Shown here: positions 1 to 7,888 of the stretch, piece by piece
How positions within the stretch are numbered: the stretch's first letter is position 1
Layout of the letters: each line of letters starts with the position of its first letter
Origin: Lachnospiraceae bacterium 10-1
GTDB taxonomy: Bacteria > Bacillota > Clostridia > Lachnospirales > Lachnospiraceae
NCBI GenBank assembly: GCA_000403495.2
Contig: KE159810.1
Span: forward strand, 310,001-374,000
DNA length: 64,000 bases
Direction: 5' to 3'
The notes under the pieces: model-generated
What the model was told of the DNA's origin: nothing
The model's database searches: none
Seen by the model: the letters and a program-made list of their open reading frames with translations, nothing else
Program-made: the position numbers and the translations under genes

Positions 1-190
1 CATCAATATTCATAATACCGCCGGATTCGCTGGCATTGACCAAATCTACCTGCGTCTGCATGGTAAACTGGTCCGGCACCAGAAATAAAAAATTACGTTC
101 CGGTTCCTTCTTTGCCCAAGTTGTAATGTGTTGATGAAGCTGTCTGCTCTTTCCAGCCCCTGAACCCCCAAAATAAAACTGCAATCCCAT
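1..190 (-). CDS. addB: ATP-dependent nuclease AddAB subunit B, N-terminus (partial)
   Basis: Only the first 63 codons are in the window; the gene runs off the left edge. The protein starts MGLQFYFGGSGAGKS, giving a Walker A loop (GGSGAGKS) within the first 15 residues, followed by the FLVPDQFTMQTQ stretch typical of Clostridia AddB proteins. AddB partners AddA in the helicase-nuclease that processes double-strand breaks before RecA loading. AGGAGATATT immediately precedes the ATG at 190, which fixes the start. It lies 27 bp downstream of the HAD phosphatase gene on the same strand. The identification rests on the N-terminal motif alone, so the downstream nuclease domain cannot be checked. Confidence 0.85.
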   Translation of the reverse strand, partial: MGLQFYFGGSGAGKSRQLHQHITTWAKKEPERNFLFLVPDQFTMQTQVDLVNASESGGIMNID

Positions 191-217
191 AATATCTCCT
201 GTTATTTAAATCCTTAT

Positions 218-1027
218 CTATATGTATGGCACCATTTCTTTTACGGAATCAAAAATTAAATCAGGATATATTTTTTCTTTTTCTATGTCCTGAAGACTTG
301 CTTCTCCACTTAAAACCAAAATTCCCGTATAACCATTGTTTACACCTGCCGCCACATCCGTATAAAGCCTGTCTCCCACTATAGCAGTCTGCTCTTTTGA
401 CGTTCCGGCACGCTTTGCCAGATAATCCATAATATCCCCATTTGGCTTTCCTATAATATGATCCGGGAATCTGCCTGTAGAGGCATGAATGAAAGCATGA
501 ATTGCCCCTGCATCAGGAATAAATCCTGTTTCCGTAGGACAGTTATAATCGGGATGGGTAGAAATATAAGGAAGGCCTGCTCTTACCAGATCGCACACCA
601 TGCACATTTTTTCATAATTAAGCGTAGTGTCAAAACCTGCCACTACCACCTGTGCATTCCTGTCCCTTAAAGCAATTCCTTCTTCCTCAAACTCTGCTTT
701 TAGCAGCTCATTGCCAAGCAGAAATACCTTTTTTTCCGGGAAATTTCTTTTCAGATAGCTAATGGCTGCCTGCCCTGAAGTAACAATTTTTTCTTCACTG
801 ATTTTAAGCCCCATTCTTCCAAGCTTTTCCACATACGCCTGAGGATTTTTAGAAGAATTGTTGGTGAGAAACATATATTTCTTTCCTGCATTCTCCACTG
901 CCTTAAGAAATTCCTTTGCTCCGTCAATCCACTTTTCTCCCAAATAAATCGTACCGTCCATATCCAATGCATAACATGTGATATTTTTTAAAATTTTCTT
1001 ATCATCCCTGTTAACCTGAGGTATCAT
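218..1027 (-). CDS. HAD-superfamily (NagD/IIA-type) sugar-phosphate phosphatase
   Basis: This 269-residue protein has the four HAD motifs in order: LDMDGTIYLG near residue 22 (nucleophile Asp plus acid/base Asp), TNNSS near residue 57 (motif II), the lysine of GKPNGDIMDY near 193 (motif III), and GDRLYTDV near 219 (motif IV, Mg2+). The spacing with a large cap between motifs II and III is that of the subclass IIA (NagD, AraL, p-nitrophenylphosphatase) group, which dephosphorylates sugar phosphates and similar cytoplasmic metabolites. AAGGAG lies 10 nt before the ATG. It begins 14 bp after the aminopeptidase P gene and is probably co-transcribed with it. The natural substrate cannot be told from sequence. 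Confidence 0.88.
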   Translation of the reverse strand: MIPQVNRDDKKILKNITCYALDMDGTIYLGEKWIDGAKEFLKAVENAGKKYMFLTNNSSKNPQAYVEKLGRMGLKISEEKIVTSGQAAISYLKRNFPEKKVFLLGNELLKAEFEEEGIALRDRNAQVVVAGFDTTLNYEKMCMVCDLVRAGLPYISTHPDYNCPTETGFIPDAGAIHAFIHASTGRFPDHIIGKPNGDIMDYLAKRAGTSKEQTAIVGDRLYTDVAAGVNNGYTGILVLSGEASLQDIEKEKIYPDLIFDSVKEMVPYI

Positions 1028-1041
1028 GACCTGATTTCTCC

Positions 1042-2835
1042 TTACTCTATTTCTCTGGTAACTAACTTAAGCCATTTAAGCTCCTCCCCTTCAAAATAAG
1101 GCGATAATTTTCCAAAAACTTCTCTATGATACCTGTTCAGGCGTTCTTTATCCTTTTTTTCCAGCAAGGAGATATCTACTGCTTCCAGATCAATGGGCAC
1201 ATAGGTCAAATCTTCAAAATACATAAACTGCCCGTATTCATTCGCCTCTCCTTTTCGGCACAAAAGCTCATTTTCAATTCTGACTCCATGACTTCCTTCT
1301 ATATAAATGCCAGGCTCATCTGTTGTCACCATGCCTTCCTCAAGCACGGCATTTTGCTGATAATCCGGTATAAGTTTCCACCTAAAACCATTCGGCCCTT
1401 CATGAACATTTAAAAGATAGCCCACACCATGTCCTGTACCATGTTTATAGTCAAGTCCCTGTTCCCAAAATACTTCTCTTGCCCTGATATCAAGATTGAC
1501 GCCCCGGCATCCGTACAGGAATCTGGTGTCTTTCAAATTAAGCATAGCGCGCAGCACCAGCGTAAAATGTTTTTTCATCTCCTCTGTAAGAGGTCCTAAT
1601 GCAAAAGTTCTTGTAATATCCGTAGATCCTTCCAGATAATGTCCGCCGCTGTCCACCATAAGAAGTCCTTCCGGCTTTATCCGGGCACAGTTTTCCGGTG
1701 CCGCGCTATAATGAACAATAGCTCCATTGGCACCATAGGCACAGATCGTTGAAAAACTGGGCTCTATAAAATGCTCATTTTCCCTTCGAAGCTGTTCTAT
1801 ATATTCAGCGGCACTTACCTCTGTCATGTCCTGCTTTCCCACGTTCTTTTTGAGCCAATACATAAAACGGGTTACTGCAATTCCGTCTTTTAAATGAGCT
1901 TTCCTCAAATTCTCCATTTCTGTCTGGTTTTTCACTGCCTTCATGAGAGAAGTGGGATTTGGCCTGTCAACAATAATCACATCATCTGCAAGTTTACGTC
2001 TTAAAAAACAGCTGATTCTGGCCTTGCACAGAAGCACCTTTTGCTTATGAATATCTGACACATACTGATAAAAATCCTGATAAGAAAGGAGTGTGACATT
2101 ATTTTCCGCAAAATACTCCCACACTTTGCTCCCATCTTCCGTACATTCCTTTGCAAAAAGCAGTACCTGTTCCATTGTAATCACGCAAAATGCAAAAGCT
2201 ACCGGGCAGCTTTCCACATCATTGCCCCGAATGTTAAAAAGCCATGCAATATCATCAAGAGCAGTTAATATATGCATGGATGCCTCTTTTTCCTTCATCG
2301 CATCCCTTACTCTGGCAATCTTGGAAGCTGTGCTTTCCCCGCTGTAGCATTCTTCCAGTAAAAACACCGGATGATGCACAAGTGGCGGACGTTTTGTCCA
2401 TATCTCCTGTGCCAAGTCTTTCTCCCATATGATTTTGCCTTTTTTCTTTTTTAAAACCGTTTCATATTCATCTGCATCATCACCCATCACAACTTTTCCA
2501 TCAAACCCTAAAACTCCGCCTTCTTTAAGGCATTGATCCAGATATTGACTTATGGTAGGCACCCCTTCTTCCCCTGTTTTCATCAACTTGATACCGCTTC
2601 CGGAAAGCTCCTTTTCCGCCTGGATAAAATACCTGCCATCTGTAAAAAGCGCCGCACTTTCCAGATTCACCACCAACGTGCCTGCTGATCCGGTAAATCC
2701 GCTGAAATAATGTCTTACCTTAAAAAAATCACTTACATATTCACTGTCATGGTAATCTGAGGTAGGAATCAGATAACAGTCAATTCCTTCCTCTTTCATT
2801 TTTTCTCTCAATTTATATAATCTATCCTGTACCAT
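1042..2835 (-). CDS. Aminopeptidase P family (M24B) metallopeptidase
   Basis: The 597-residue length is that of the three-domain aminopeptidase P type, with two creatinase-like N-terminal domains (about 1-310) and a C-terminal pita-bread catalytic domain. The dinuclear metal ligands are visible in order: the two aspartates of VDSGGHYLEGSTDITR (about 393 and 404), the histidine of HGTGHGVGYLLNVHEGP (about 472), and the glutamates of TTDEPGIYIEG and RIENELL (about 506 and 521). Members remove an N-terminal residue preceding proline in the cytoplasm. The three-domain form is common in Lachnospiraceae. It is likely the first gene of a unit with the HAD phosphatase and addB downstream. Confidence 0.93.
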   Translation of the reverse strand: MVQDRLYKLREKMKEEGIDCYLIPTSDYHDSEYVSDFFKVRHYFSGFTGSAGTLVVNLESAALFTDGRYFIQAEKELSGSGIKLMKTGEEGVPTISQYLDQCLKEGGVLGFDGKVVMGDDADEYETVLKKKKGKIIWEKDLAQEIWTKRPPLVHHPVFLLEECYSGESTASKIARVRDAMKEKEASMHILTALDDIAWLFNIRGNDVESCPVAFAFCVITMEQVLLFAKECTEDGSKVWEYFAENNVTLLSYQDFYQYVSDIHKQKVLLCKARISCFLRRKLADDVIIVDRPNPTSLMKAVKNQTEMENLRKAHLKDGIAVTRFMYWLKKNVGKQDMTEVSAAEYIEQLRRENEHFIEPSFSTICAYGANGAIVHYSAAPENCARIKPEGLLMVDSGGHYLEGSTDITRTFALGPLTEEMKKHFTLVLRAMLNLKDTRFLYGCRGVNLDIRAREVFWEQGLDYKHGTGHGVGYLLNVHEGPNGFRWKLIPDYQQNAVLEEGMVTTDEPGIYIEGSHGVRIENELLCRKGEANEYGQFMYFEDLTYVPIDLEAVDISLLEKKDKERLNRYHREVFGKLSPYFEGEELKWLKLVTREIE

Positions 2836-2956
2836 TGCTTTCCCTGCCTTTTCTCTTTTATGTTTTTTATAACTTTCTTCTCAACTATTGTACCTCATTC
2901 TTTCTGTTCTGTCATGCAGTTCCGGACGCCTTTTGCAGATGTATTCCGCACACTTT

Positions 2957-3313
2957 TTATTTTTTCATTTTTGGATTAAAAATAAGACTTGCCAGATATC
3001 CAAAAATAAGCGCTGCGGAAGTGCCTACCGCCCCTGCCTTAAAGCCTCCCATAAACAATCCCATAAATCCCTCTTTATCTACTGCTTCTTTTACCCCTTT
3101 CATGAGTACATTCCCAAAACCAAGAAGGGGTACTGATGCGCCTGCACCTGCAAATTCCACAAAAGGCTGATAAGCGCCAAATACACTTATCAGTGCGCCA
3201 AGGCATACCAAAAGCACCATAATACGGCCAGGCATCATTTTTGTTTTTTCCATCAGGATCTGGACCAGTGCACAGATAAGTCCTCCTACCCAGAATGCAT
3301 TAAAATAATCCAT
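2957..3313 (-). CDS. spoVAE: Stage V sporulation protein AE
   Basis: This is a 118-residue integral membrane protein of the SpoVAC/SpoVAE family, with a glycine-rich membrane segment (FWVGGLICALVQILM), a central FAGAGASVPLLGFGN motif and a C-terminal helix. SpoVA proteins form the inner-membrane channel that moves dipicolinic acid into the forespore and out during germination. The ATG at 3313 is preferred over one 10 codons upstream because AAAGGAGG stands 6 nt in front of it. The gene is alone, detached from the rest of spoVA; spoVAA-AB, spoVAD and spoVAC lie 6, 21 and 31 kb away. A sigma-G-like promoter is proposed at 3348-3376. Confidence 0.92.
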   Translation of the reverse strand: MDYFNAFWVGGLICALVQILMEKTKMMPGRIMVLLVCLGALISVFGAYQPFVEFAGAGASVPLLGFGNVLMKGVKEAVDKEGFMGLFMGGFKAGAVGTSAALIFGYLASLIFNPKMKK

Positions 3314-3347
3314 GATAACCTCCTTTTTAACAGTTGTTTTCATGGAT

Positions 3348-3376
3348 TATTTTGTGTTGCTTTTTAAAATTTATAC
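3348..3376 (-). promoter_or_regulatory. Candidate sigma-G promoter for spoVAE
   Basis: Read on the minus strand, GTATA (3372-3376) is followed after 17 bp by CAAAATA (3348-3354). The Bacillus subtilis sigma-G consensus is GHATR, 17-18 bp, CATNHTA, so the only departure is A for T at the third position of the -10. The -35 lies just before the GH31 stop region, 35 bp upstream of the spoVAE start. This is inferred from pattern and from the similar arrangement before spoVAC. Confidence 0.4.
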
Positions 3377-5661
3377 TTTGATTTTGTTTTGACTAAGATC
3401 TGGCCATATTCCCGATAACCATAATGATTTTTTTCAATTTCTACCATTCCATCATGATTAATAAGCATGTACTCATTGTAAATACCTTCCTGGTACTTAA
3501 AATCCTCACCGTTGTCCTGATAATGAATGTAACTTCCTTCCCCAGGATAAGCTTCCAAAATCAAAAGATCATCCTTATCCCTTCCCACATGAGTTCTGAC
3601 CGGATATTTGGGGATAACCGCTCCGGCCTTTACATAAATAGGGCACACATCAAGAGGTGCGCTTCTAATAAAAAACTGTTCCCCTTTTTTTTCCTCGCCT
3701 GTCCAGTAATCATACCATTTTCCTTTAGGCAGATAAACCAGCTTTTCTCTTGCCCCCTGTTCCACCACAGGAGAAATTAAAAGCCGGTCTCCCAGCATAA
3801 ATTCATCATTCCGGTTTTTTACATTTTCATCCTTTTCAAACTCAAGTACCAAGGGGCGCATCATTGGAATTCCGGTAAGTTCACATTCCCGCATCAGGTC
3901 ATAAAGATAAGGAAGCAGCTCGTAGCGCAGGTTCATATATTTCCGGCTGACAGACAAAACCTCTTCTCCAAACTGCCAGGGCTCTTGTGCCTTACATCCC
4001 TTTGCACAATGATCCCTGAAAAGTGGTGAAAAACATCCCAGCTGTATCCATCTTGCAAACAATTCCGGCGTACAGTCGCTTCCAAAGCCGCCCACATCCG
4101 TACCAATAAAATTAAGCCCGGAAAGCCCTAAATTACACAATTGTGGAATTGCCATGCGGATATGGGACCATATACTGTGATTATCCCCTGTCCATCCTGT
4201 GGTGTACTTTTGAGATCCGCTGTAGCAGGCCCGGGTGATCACAAAAGGACGCTTCCCGGAAAATTCTTTCCAGCCTTCGTAAGTTGCTTTTGCCATATTG
4301 TGTCCGTAAATATTATGCATCTCCAAATGAGTGGATGGCTGGTCTTCGTCTGTAAATACCACCTCATCCGGCAAAGGGCCGCGAAAACTTGCAGGTTCAT
4401 TCATATCATTCCATACCCCTGCCACACCCATATCAATCAGGAATTTTTGCTTTTCCGCCCACCATGTGCGTACCTTGGGATTTCCAAAATCAGGGTATAC
4501 CGCGTCTCCCGGCCAGACTTCATTTACATAAACCTCTCCCTCCGGCGTCCTGGCAAAATAGCCTTCCTTTATCCCTTCCTCATATACCTGATAATCCTTT
4601 TCCACCTTTACACCCGGATCAATTATGGTAACAGCCTTAATTCCCATGTCCTTAAAATCCGAAAGAACCTTTCTTCCATCTTGATAGGTTTCCTGATTCC
4701 AGGTAAAAACTTTATAGTGATCCATATAGTCAATATCAAAATGAATGCAGTCACAGGGCAATTCATATTTTCTCATTTTTTTTGCAATGTCGCGTATTTC
4801 CTCTTCTGATTCATAGCCCCATCTTGACTGATGAAATCCTAATGTCCAAAGCTGCTGCATTGGAGATCTGCCTGTAAGATTCGTGTAACCTGTAAGCACA
4901 TCCTTAAGATTTTTTCCGGCTATGAAATAATAGTCTAAATTTCCCTTATCCGCACCAAACACATAATAATCTTCACTTTCTTTTCCCAAATCAAAATATG
5001 TCTTATTATGATTGTCGAAGAAAACGCCATATGCCCCCTTTTCTTTCAGCACCAGCATAAAAGGGATACTCTTATAAAGTGATTTAAAGTTATCTTCCTG
5101 TGGATCCGGATTGTCCGTATTCCACATTTCATAGGCATAATGCCTTTTATTCAGGCATCCCATTTTATCTCCAAGCCCATAAATGCAATCCTTCTTATCC
5201 AGTGCCCTGATTTCCTGCACCTTAAACCCTTTACTTCCTTCCCGGGCTGCATGTCCCTCCTTTTCAAGAAGCTCCGCCGCCTCTTTGCTGAGTGTATTCC
5301 CGCTTTTTCTCTCTCCCCGGTAAGCAAGGCTTAAAGGCATCCCTTTATCATCATAAAAGTCCACGCAAAACCCATCACTGACTATAGCAGTCATTTTATT
5401 CGTGCTAATAACAACTCCTGACTCTTCCCATGACACCCTTTCCAGTTTTTTCTGACACGCATTTTCTCCGGAATTAAGCCTTTTTCCAAGCTCTCCTTCA
5501 ATTGCCCTGGTTCGATGCCCCATACCATTATAGTCAATGAATACATTAAAAATATCTTCGGAAATCATTTCAAGGCAAGGCCTTACACCCTCATCTGCTC
5601 CCTCAAATCGGAAAAAAACCTTCCCGCCTTCTACCTGATATTCCGTTAGTTTTTTAAACAT
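3364..5661 (-). CDS. Glycoside hydrolase family 31 alpha-glycosidase
   Basis: The 765-residue protein has an N-terminal beta-sandwich, a TIM-barrel catalytic domain and C-terminal beta domains, the usual GH31 order. The nucleophile aspartate is in GVWNDMNEPASF (about residue 417) and the acid/base aspartate in TTGWTGDNHSIWSH (about 492). Family members cleave terminal alpha-glucosides, alpha-xylosides or sulfoquinovosides; no signal peptide is seen, so it acts on imported oligosaccharides. The ATG at 5661 follows GGGGAGG, so the 25 codons upstream that stay open are not translated. Its start overlaps the DMT transporter stop by 8 bp, implying translational coupling. alpha-Glucosidase is the likeliest activity, but substrate is not certain. 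Confidence 0.92.
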   Translation of the reverse strand: MFKKLTEYQVEGGKVFFRFEGADEGVRPCLEMISEDIFNVFIDYNGMGHRTRAIEGELGKRLNSGENACQKKLERVSWEESGVVISTNKMTAIVSDGFCVDFYDDKGMPLSLAYRGERKSGNTLSKEAAELLEKEGHAAREGSKGFKVQEIRALDKKDCIYGLGDKMGCLNKRHYAYEMWNTDNPDPQEDNFKSLYKSIPFMLVLKEKGAYGVFFDNHNKTYFDLGKESEDYYVFGADKGNLDYYFIAGKNLKDVLTGYTNLTGRSPMQQLWTLGFHQSRWGYESEEEIRDIAKKMRKYELPCDCIHFDIDYMDHYKVFTWNQETYQDGRKVLSDFKDMGIKAVTIIDPGVKVEKDYQVYEEGIKEGYFARTPEGEVYVNEVWPGDAVYPDFGNPKVRTWWAEKQKFLIDMGVAGVWNDMNEPASFRGPLPDEVVFTDEDQPSTHLEMHNIYGHNMAKATYEGWKEFSGKRPFVITRACYSGSQKYTTGWTGDNHSIWSHIRMAIPQLCNLGLSGLNFIGTDVGGFGSDCTPELFARWIQLGCFSPLFRDHCAKGCKAQEPWQFGEEVLSVSRKYMNLRYELLPYLYDLMRECELTGIPMMRPLVLEFEKDENVKNRNDEFMLGDRLLISPVVEQGAREKLVYLPKGKWYDYWTGEEKKGEQFFIRSAPLDVCPIYVKAGAVIPKYPVRTHVGRDKDDLLILEAYPGEGSYIHYQDNGEDFKYQEGIYNEYMLINHDGMVEIEKNHYGYREYGQILVKTKSKYKF

Positions 5662-6571
5662 AGTTTTCCTCCCCTTTCTTTTTCTTATCCGGTAGTTGCA
5701 CCAAAATAACTGCGCCAAAGACCAAGCCACATCCAAGCAGCTCCCTTTCGCTTAACGCCTGATCTAAAATCACCCATCCTGCCAGCATGGAAATTACCGA
5801 TTCCATTGATAAAATCAAAGATGCAACCGTAGGATCCGTATCCTTTTGGCCTACCACCTGAAGAGTATATGCCACGCCGCAGGACATAATTCCTGCATAG
5901 GCAAGAGGAATCAGACCGTCAATAAAATTTTGAAGAACTGGTTTTTCCACCAGCAAAGCAATCCCGCTGCAAATAACCCCTGCTGTCAAAAACTGAATGC
6001 AGGAAAGTTCTATCCCGTCTGTTTTAGGTGAAAAATAATCAATTACCAAAATATGAATGGAAAACAGGATTGCACAGATAAACACATATGCATCCCCCTT
6101 ACTTAATGCAAGTTTTTCACTCATGCACAGCAGGTACATGCCAAAAGCTGCAAGCAGCGCGCCAATCCAAACCTTTCCGGATACCCTTTTTTTCAAAAAA
6201 ATTCCCATAATAGGTACTATAATAATGTACAATGTGGTGATAAATCCTGCTTTACCTACTGTTGTATACTGAATCCCTATCTGCTGAAGAAGCGATGCAA
6301 AGCAAAGCACCAGACCGCAGCAGACCCCGCCCAGCACAGCGTTTTTTCCGTCTTTTTCTTTTTCCCATTTCTTTTGGCCTTCTGTATTTTGCTTTCCCCT
6401 GCGGAAAATTATCAAAGGCATAAGGACAACGCTTCCCATCAAAAACCTTGCCCCATTAAAGGAGCAAGGCCCCATGTAATCCATACCTACGCTTTGTGCC
6501 ACAAAAGCAACTCCCCATATAAATGCTGCCAAAAATAACAGAAAGCTGCTTCCTAATGCTGCTTTTTTCAT
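5654..6571 (-). CDS. DMT-superfamily transporter (EamA family)
   Basis: The 305-residue protein has about ten hydrophobic segments in two EamA repeats, starting with SSFLLFLAAFIWGVAFVAQ; the second half contains the typical SLILSMESVISMLAGWVILDQ helix pair. The family includes exporters and importers of amino acids, nucleosides, sugars and drugs, and the sequence does not say which is used here. A basic loop of about 20 residues follows the second helix. It lies between the shikimate-kinase-like gene (42 bp upstream) and the GH31 gene, whose start overlaps its stop by 8 bp. Confidence 0.88.
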   Translation of the reverse strand: MKKAALGSSFLLFLAAFIWGVAFVAQSVGMDYMGPCSFNGARFLMGSVVLMPLIIFRRGKQNTEGQKKWEKEKDGKNAVLGGVCCGLVLCFASLLQQIGIQYTTVGKAGFITTLYIIIVPIMGIFLKKRVSGKVWIGALLAAFGMYLLCMSEKLALSKGDAYVFICAILFSIHILVIDYFSPKTDGIELSCIQFLTAGVICSGIALLVEKPVLQNFIDGLIPLAYAGIMSCGVAYTLQVVGQKDTDPTVASLILSMESVISMLAGWVILDQALSERELLGCGLVFGAVILVQLPDKKKKGEENYV

Positions 6572-6613
6572 CTCTGTGTAAACCTCATTTCCATAAACGC
6601 TTTTTACTCAAAT

Positions 6614-7117
6614 CTATTTCCATTCTACCTGAGCTGCAATCAATTCCATCACATTTCTCAAATCAATACCGCTGCAGTCAACTGTAATGTCCGCATATTT
6701 CTCATAAAGAGGAGTTCTCTCCTCATAAAGCTCCCGCAGGCTGCTGCCTTTCTTTATCACCACACCACGCTTATGGAGATCTCCCAGCCGCACTTCCAGT
6801 TCCTCATAGGGCAGCTTTAAATAAACCACCGTCCCTGTTTTCTTAAAATGACGCATGGCTTCCTCTCCGTACACCGCGCTCCCGCCAGTGGCAATAACAG
6901 ACTTATCTGCCTGTATTTGTGCATTGATTTTATTTTCCAGTACAAGAAATCCTGCTTCCCCCAATTCTTCAATCAATTGGTAAAGCAATTTTCCACTTTG
7001 CTCCTGAATCACAAGATCGCTATCTATAAACTGAAAGCCCAGCTTTTTGGCAAGCACCACTCCTACCGTACTTTTGCCGGAACCAGGCATTCCAATTAAA
7101 ATAATATTATTTTTCAT
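6614..7117 (-). CDS. aroK: Shikimate-kinase-like P-loop kinase
   Basis: The 167-residue protein carries a Walker A loop (GMPGSGKST), the FIDSD motif whose second aspartate normally contacts shikimate, an ATGGSAVY segment and ERTPLYEKYAD, matching the RxPLY motif. In family enzymes the FRxxE motif supplies the arginine that binds the shikimate carboxylate; here the same place reads GFLVLE, so leucine replaces arginine, and the GGG loop is GGS. It may therefore phosphorylate something else. AAGGG stands 5 nt before the ATG at 7117; a GTG one codon earlier is the alternative. It starts 8 bp after ridA. No other shikimate gene is nearby, so the gene symbol is a family name rather than a proven function. 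Confidence 0.75.
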   Translation of the reverse strand: MKNNIILIGMPGSGKSTVGVVLAKKLGFQFIDSDLVIQEQSGKLLYQLIEELGEAGFLVLENKINAQIQADKSVIATGGSAVYGEEAMRHFKKTGTVVYLKLPYEELEVRLGDLHKRGVVIKKGSSLRELYEERTPLYEKYADITVDCSGIDLRNVMELIAAQVEWK

Positions 7118-7125
7118 CACAGCCC

Positions 7126-7503
7126 TTACTTCACCACCGCAATTACTTCCACTTCACACAGTACTTTTTTAGGAAGTTCCTTTACCGCAACGCAGCTTCT
7201 TGCAGGCTTTCCGGTAAAATATTTCTCATAAACACCGTTAAATGCTGTAAAATCATCCATTTCCGCTAAAAAGCAGGTGGTTTTTACCACATTTTCAAAA
7301 TCAGTTCCTGCCTCTTTTAAAATCTCGCTTACATTTTTCATTACCTGCTCCGCCTGAACAAGAATATCCCCCTGAGCAATCTGTCCTGTCTCGGGAACAA
7401 TTGGAATCTGTCCTGAAGCAAATAAAAATCCATTTGCAATGATTCCCTGAGAATAAGGACCAATCGCTGCCGGCGCTTTTTTCGTTGATACTTTAGTTAA
7501 CAT
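7126..7503 (-). CDS. ridA: RidA family enamine/imine deaminase
   Basis: The 125-residue length and sequence are those of RidA (YjgF/YER057c/UK114). Characteristic segments are AIGPYSQGI near the N-terminus, LFASGQIPI, and the pair PARSCVAV and CEVEVIAVVK, which hold the arginine and glutamate of the deaminase active site. RidA trimers hydrolyse reactive 2-aminoacrylate and other enamines produced by PLP enzymes such as threonine dehydratase. The gene sits 25 bp downstream of a small conserved protein and 8 bp upstream of the kinase-like gene, so it is part of the unit starting at 7756. Confidence 0.95.
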   Translation of the reverse strand: MLTKVSTKKAPAAIGPYSQGIIANGFLFASGQIPIVPETGQIAQGDILVQAEQVMKNVSEILKEAGTDFENVVKTTCFLAEMDDFTAFNGVYEKYFTGKPARSCVAVKELPKKVLCEVEVIAVVK

Positions 7504-7528
7504 AATATTTATCTCCTTTATCTTTTAT

Positions 7529-7756
7529 TTACTCAAATTCTGCTGTTACATAAAACCCGCGTTCGTTTTCAACAACCCGGATCACTTTGCCTTTTCGGGC
7601 AAGCATTCTTTCCCTGAACGGGACATTTCCCGACATGGCCAAAGCAGGATCAATGGTATAATAATAATTACTTGGAAGCAGACCTTCCGTCACTGTAATT
7701 TCATCCCCTTCCTTTAAAAGTCCGGGACGTTCCATTTTAAACTCCATCTGCCGCAT
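7529..7756 (-). CDS. Small conserved protein of unknown function
   Basis: This 75-residue soluble protein begins MRQMEFKMERPGLLKEGDEI and I do not recognise a named family. It has no membrane segment, cysteine pair or obvious catalytic motif; the middle (about 20-55) looks like a small beta-barrel with an RERMLARKGKVIRVV stretch. The ATG at 7756 follows GGAGG by 7 nt. A longer reading starting at 7807 is excluded because that codon would sit inside the -35 box of the gene's own promoter. It is first in the run of genes ridA, kinase-like, DMT and GH31. Confidence 0.7.
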   Translation of the reverse strand: MRQMEFKMERPGLLKEGDEITVTEGLLPSNYYYTIDPALAMSGNVPFRERMLARKGKVIRVVENERGFYVTAEFE

Positions 7757-7778
7757 ATGCAATCCTCCATACTTATCT

Positions 7779-7807
7779 ATTGTAATAGGCTTATTCAAAT
7801 TTTTCAA
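7779..7807 (-). promoter_or_regulatory. Sigma-A promoter for the 7756-3364 gene cluster
   Basis: On the minus strand TTGAAA (7802-7807) and TACAAT (7779-7784) are separated by 17 bp, a good vegetative promoter. The predicted transcript begins about 15-20 nt before the ribosome site of the 75-residue gene. Its -35 is only 5 bp from the -35 of the divergent promoter at 7813. Confidence 0.7.
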
Positions 7808-7812
7808 TCTAA

Positions 7813-7841
7813 TTGTTATTTTAAGAATTCTATCTTATAAT
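7813..7841 (+). promoter_or_regulatory. Sigma-A promoter for the EEP-family hydrolase gene
   Basis: TTGTTA (7813-7818) and a perfect TATAAT (7836-7841) are spaced by 17 bp and lie 47 bp before the TTG start at 7889. It is back to back with the minus-strand promoter at 7779-7807. Confidence 0.75.
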
Positions 7842-7888
7842 AATGAGTATCAAATAGATCAGCCTGAAGTCATAAGGAGAGATTTAAA

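Noticed and set aside
4141-4809. 222-codon open frame antisense to the GH31 gene
   Set aside because: It is wholly inside a well-supported gene, with no ribosome site or recognisable family.
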